A stretch of DNA of 64,000 nt from Wuchereria bancrofti (taxonomy: Eukaryota; Nematoda; Chromadorea; Rhabditida; Onchocercidae). The number at the start of each line of letters is the position of its first letter. Positions within the stretch are counted from its first letter, which is position 1. Below the pieces are notes generated by a model, which was not told the origin of the DNA, ran no database searches, and saw only the letters and a list, made by a program, of their open reading frames with translations. Both the position numbers and the translations under genes were made by a program. The stretch covers positions 8,841,099 through 8,905,098 of the forward strand of contig SSBO01000012.1 in the NCBI GenBank assembly GCA_005281725.1, in the 5' to 3' direction. This document shows, one piece after another, positions 59,093 through 64,000 of this stretch.

Positions 59093-62000
59093 TTAATGCA
59101 AATCCAAAAACGCAAATAGTTCTTTCGGCACAATTTTTTTGTAAACGGTCTTAAGCCAGTTTCGTCGCACAGCATTCGCGGCAAGACTCATAAGTGTAAG
59201 GTATCGACCTGGAAAATAGTAAAGCTTTGAAGTTTTGTCCAAGCTAGAATAATTTAACTTCGCATTTGGTTAAGCTGAAAGATGAAGTCTTCGGAAATTT
59301 TTGAAAGATAAACAACCCTTTCAAAAACATTATTTCAGGATTACCAGAACATGAATCAAAGCTGGTTAGTTGAATTTGAAAAAAATCATATCATTTATTT
59401 GATAATCATCTCTACAGTCTGCTGGTTATTGATATGAATGCAAAACGAAACGATTTTTGTAAATTTTATTTTAAAGGCATGATAATATGTCGAGATAAAA
59501 TAACATCAGCAGCATATATCATTATTTATTAAACAAATAAAACGCTTAAGCTATTTGCAAAAAAGAAAATAAATAAATAAAGCTAACCCAATTTGAGATA
59601 CCTAAATGCACGAGGCAGCGTCTCTGAGATTAACTCCAAACATGTGTCGTTTTCTTTGTTACGAGCTAAGAGTGTTGCACCATTTTGGAGCAATAGTTTG
59701 ATGACACTCTGCCTCGGATTATTACTCAGCAAAACAGTATGCAGTGGAGTGTTACCTAAAATACGTATATTTGAAATCAAAAAGTCCAAATAAAGCAGAG
59801 GTTTAAAGTTGATGAATGGTCAGTCTTAATTATATTTCAGACTTTTAAAACAACTGGAAATTGTAATCTTTCCTGACAGGATAACTCAACATACCCAATG
59901 AATTTTTCGTGTTCACATCGATTCCATTGTCGATAAGCATCGTAATTACACATGCACATGGGAAACGTGTTGTTACTGGCTTGTCGATATCATGACAAGC
60001 AGCGTGAAGAGGATATAAATTCAGGCATTTCGAAACTAGTATTAAACGTGTAACGATATCTGATAAAGCAATATCAAAATCCTTTTCATCAGCTTCCGTT
60101 TCTAAATTTACTGTTAGTTTGCTGTCATTATGAGAGAGACGTCGAATCTGAAATACGCATACATTTTGCATGCCTTTACAACAAAATAAGAGTTTCCTAA
60201 AAATATTCACGCATTTCTTGCAACAGATGTTTCGAACTGTAAACCTTCCGAGACAAAACTTATTTCGAAAAAAATTGAGAAATTACATTATAAGCTGTAT
60301 TTCCACTATAAATTCTTTTCAAAAATGAATTTTTGCTTGATTGCCTTATTGCTGTGCATAAAAGTCCATTCTGTATTTTGGAATATGTATCCAAATTGTA
60401 CCGAAATCACGTTTAACACTTCAAACTTTACTACTCTTCATCAGCCGTAAACCACTGACGTCGATACTATTCACGCTACTTGATGAATAAATGCCAACCA
60501 AAAGAATCAGCTGAAGAGATGCAAGCATCAAGAAATTACAGCACCGAATATCGTCACCTGGTTCTTCGAAAATTTCATCTTTCTTAAGTTTCATACCGCT
60601 ACTATTGAATCTAAAATTACGAAATTCAAGCAGATGAAAAGGAAGAAATTATAACAAATTATTGAGGGTAGAAACAAAGCACAGCTTCTAATGCGATTTT
60701 GCGTTTAATTTCATACAGAGGCAATTTAAGATTTCAACTCAGCCTAACATCTCTCTCTCTCTCTTGACCCCAAACTAATATGCTCAAAATTCTACAAATT
60801 TGTTAATAGTTTTTAAAAACATAAAACATCTTAGTTAGCTACCAAATCTAAAAATTATTACACCTAAAAAAATATAAAGTAAAATGATACACAAAATTAT
60901 AACCTCTCCAGCTCAAAAACAGTTTTATCTAGTACATCCATAAGATATTTGCGAGAAAGTGGAGTAACACGCACGCCATCTACATTAGCAATTATGATTC
61001 CTTCGTTCACCGTTAATATAAATGTGTCAATGAATGCTCCAATTGTGGAAATAGTTGAAGGATGCAATGCGCAAAGATGTTTTTGCTAAATTAATGTTTT
61101 TATATTTGGTTCTGCTATAAAATTCACATTTCCTCCAGTTACAAGTTTTTCAAATTGAATTATTAGAATCCTTTCCAAAAGCTAACAAGCAATTAATAGT
61201 AAAATACGTGCCGTAAAGTACATCACCTATTACCAACTCTATCTGAAGAAACCTTACAACCTCAATCGTCATTAGTGAATTAATTAGTGAACAATGATGC
61301 ATGGAATACAATTCTGTCGAAAATAATAGCCTTGAATATTATCTCAGGCGGTTGAAATCAAGATTTGAAAGCTGCGGTGAAATTACCAACTTGCAGATCG
61401 AGTGCATGCAACCACAATTGGAAGCATCGATTTGTTTCACCCAAATCACAGTATACAGCACCACGGTAACGTATAAAATAATGTGTTTCGTGGTGATCTC
61501 CACCGATGATTCTTTCTCGCATGATTAATGCCTAAAGTTATTGGTCAAACAAACAATGAAAACAAAGGCAATCAGCTTCATTCTAAATCTATACCTGCAT
61601 TCTGATTGCATCAGGATCGCCAATTACACGACGTACGTCATCAGCTGTGTCTATTTCGAATAAATCATCATAAACATGGAGAGCAGTACGCACGCGAAGT
61701 GGTTCACCATAATTAACCGCTTCAAACCAAACACGTATAGCATTACTTAAATCCATCTTTTTATCCACCAGAGTAGCACCATACAACTAAAACAGAATTA
61801 TGAAAACATCACCATGCAACGTGTGCAGTCAAGAAAAAAAAAATTTGTGGACGTAATTTCCGAAAAATCCTACAATAATGCCTGAATATAATTTTCTCTG
61901 AAAAAAGAAGCTTGATGTAATTGAACTAACATTAGGTATACTCACAAAACACGTTTGATTTTTTTCAGCGCTAAATAACCATGAAACATCCTAAATCGAT

Positions 62001-63501
62001 AACATACTACGAACAAAGACAAAAGGGAATATATAAGAACTTCCACCTCGTTATGTGCCTATTTTTTCTTAATCTGAAATGTTATGTTTTTAGAACTTAT
62101 TATTCAGAAAGACTTCTAAACAAACTTTTAATGCGTCTCTTATTTCTTGAGCCGTAGCCACGGCAGACAATGACTGGAGCACATCTTCATGTCCAGCTAG
62201 TGCACCACATTCCATCGGTGTCATATTACACCCATCTTTGACATTTTTTGCACCAGCTTTTAATAACATGCATACAATTTCATTAGAACCAGCCTCCGCA
62301 GCGTCGTGCATTGCTGTGTTCCCTGAAATGACCATTCATGGCCGACGAATATTTTAGTGAAAATCATAAATGAATTTGCAGAAAAGGTATGTTTAGTAAG
62401 AAAGTAATATCAATATTCATGGAGAAATTACCCCTCAACGATGCACGACACGGATCAGCACCATGTTTCAGCAATAGGTATACGATATCAGCCCGCATTT
62501 TAAAAGAAGCAATCATCAGCGGTGTATGCCCATGTCGATTAGCCAATTCAACATCAGCCCCTTTTTTCACCAGATAATGAACTAAATAAGTATTGTAGGT
62601 CAAATGATACTTGTTATAAACAAGGATGGAGGATGATAACTAAGTAAAGAGAGAAGTGATTAATACCTATGTCATAGTGACCATCATAGCATGCGCCTCG
62701 TAAAGGAGAACTGTTCGATTGCGTTGTCTGATTGATATCTGCACCAGCTTCTTCAACAAGGTATTGAACAACATCTATGTGCCCTGCAGCTGCTGCAACC
62801 CACAAAACTGGCGCTCGAGCTAAATTTAGGTCACTTTCTTTTTTTTTAAAAAAAAGGATAAAATTTTTGATGAAAAGGGGCAAAATTCTGAATAAATTAT
62901 CTGATAAGACCACTTATAAACTTATAATGAACTTATAAATATCATACGCTACTCGTGAATTCATCACAACCCATTATTTTCTTTCAGTAATTCTGAATAA
63001 TAAACTATTTTCAGAAACGAAAAAGAGGTAGTAAGGAAAAAAGCATAAGAGAACAGTTACAATAACGTGTTCAAACATGCCATCATTAAATTAATGTTAC
63101 TTAAAACTGACGAACAATTTCACCATCAAATATAACTGTCCCCGTAGCTGAGATATCTGCGCCCTTTTCCAGCTGCAAAGAGAGATTCAGTTTTAATGAC
63201 TGATAAGATTACCAAATTATCAGCGAGAACATAAAAATACAAGAACTACTAGAAAATTTGTCTTTTTTTTCAGTTAATAAGCTCAAAATATTAGAGTAGA
63301 AGAAAAGATTACCAAATATTTTACAACATCAAGATGACCATTTCGCGCTGCGATAACAAGTGGTGGAGTTTGCAATTCTTGTGATGATATACAGTGATGA
63401 AGCCATTCGTGTGATCGATCTTCCAGAAAAATACGCAAACGTCGTAAATTACCATCTCGTGCAGCATTGAATACAACAACTCGATACACACCCGGATCCA
63501 T
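59093..63501 (-). CDS. fem-1: FEM-1 family ankyrin-repeat protein (CUL2 substrate receptor)
   Basis: Twelve exons (63501-63313, 63172-63124, 62819-62667, 62581-62432, 62322-62126, 61786-61595, 61531-61391, 61085-60904, 60610-60427, 60147-59895, 59755-59588, 59208-59093) join without a frame break for 657 residues, almost exactly the length of C. elegans FEM-1. N-terminal ankyrin repeats: TPPLVIAARNGHLDVVKYL, VLWVAAAAGHIDVVQYL, SSPLRGACYDGHYDI, HTPLMIASFKMRADIVYLLL, TAMHDAAEAGSNEIVCMLL. A helical middle part carries the family motif MRERIIGGDH ... YRGAVYCD and CFQLWLHALDLQ. Two more ankyrin repeats follow (YPLHAACHD, GNTPLHTVLL), then the tail LMSLAANAVRRN. FEM-1 proteins bind elongin and CUL2 to recognise substrates by C-terminal degrons; in C. 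elegans FEM-1 with FEM-3 drives male development by targeting TRA-1. Whether this copy is the sex-determining one is inference from length and family only. Confidence 0.93.
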
Positions 63502-64000
63502 CCCGTACAAAGCAACAAACAAACAGACCGCCCGACAAGTTAACAAAAAATGTCACTCAATTTTCACCACCACTTGCTGATACTTTAAGCAACTCTTAAT
63601 CCCACCTCTATGAAGTTCTCTTCATATCACATGATCTTTACGCAATATGCGTTTCAGTCTTGATATTCTCTCCAAAACTTGTCAACTTTCCCCGAGATTT
63701 CCCGAATAATTGATTTTGCCATCGCTGCAAATATCTTACTATATCATAATAAATGATAATTTGATGAAAAGATAAATATGTAATCATTTGTGATATATAT
63801 GATAATATAACGATAAGGTTTGTTGTCTTGAAATTCGAATTCATTTATTATTTACTTTATAAATGCACAATTATTTATTGTTTATCAATATCACTTCTCA
63901 TTTGTAGCAAGAAAACAAGCCAAAAAAAGAAAAGAAAAGCAAGAAAAAAGCCAAAAAAAAAACAGGAAACGTTCATATCGATATGTATGTATCATTTGTT
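63502..64000. other. Upstream of fem-1, right window edge
   Basis: Probable fem-1 promoter DNA. It ends in an A-rich purine tract (63910-63970). No other gene seen. Confidence 0.45.

Noticed and set aside
61914..61980. Possible fem-1 exon reading DVSWLFSAEKNQTCF
   Set aside because: Exons 62322-62126 and 61786-61595 join directly in phase and match the family (ALK-LYGATL), leaving no room for it.

Overview
The window is nuclear DNA from a nematode, most likely a filarial or close relative. It is AT-rich. The genes are broken into many short exons with GT...TTTCAG-type introns. Start codons often sit a few bases after an acceptor-like (T)nCAG, as expected for spliced-leader trans-splicing. 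One gene is a typical nematode cuticle collagen. Every gene I can identify is a conserved eukaryotic gene. I see no bacterial operon, prophage, CRISPR array, rRNA or recognisable transposon.

Layout from left to right. (1) + strand, cut by the left edge to 2280: SLMAP-like FHA/coiled-coil/tail-anchored protein. (2) - strand 8121-2866: DRP-1, the mitochondrial and peroxisomal fission dynamin, rebuilt here from 18 exons to about 698 residues. (3) + strand 10645-12986: the decapping activator DCP1. (4) - strand 15039-14023: TIM21, a mitochondrial inner-membrane import subunit. (5) - strand 38065-16358: a giant HECT ubiquitin ligase of the HUWE1/EEL-1 family, about 60 exons over 21.7 kb. (6) + strand 39778-42128: ECSIT, a mitochondrial complex I assembly factor. 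(7) + strand 47325-49667: a cuticle collagen of 285 residues. (8) + strand 51220-56856: CaM kinase I (CMK-1), 335 residues. (9) - strand 63501-59093: an ankyrin-repeat protein of the FEM-1 family, 657 residues in 12 exons that join in frame.

The left 38 kb is gene-dense. The right part (42-59 kb) is much more AT-rich, with long homopolymer runs, simple repeats and large introns. Three genes (drp-1, TIM21, ECSIT) act at mitochondria, and two (EEL-1, FEM-1) serve ubiquitin ligation. I see no evidence that these groupings are more than chance, and strands alternate, so most genes are probably transcribed alone.

The most unusual non-coding signal is a run of three short hairpins (13791-13942) between the converging dcap-1 and TIM21 genes. 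I found nothing that clearly amounts to a new biological system. Exon limits for seven genes were checked by reading frame and phase. Those of the giant ligase are approximate.
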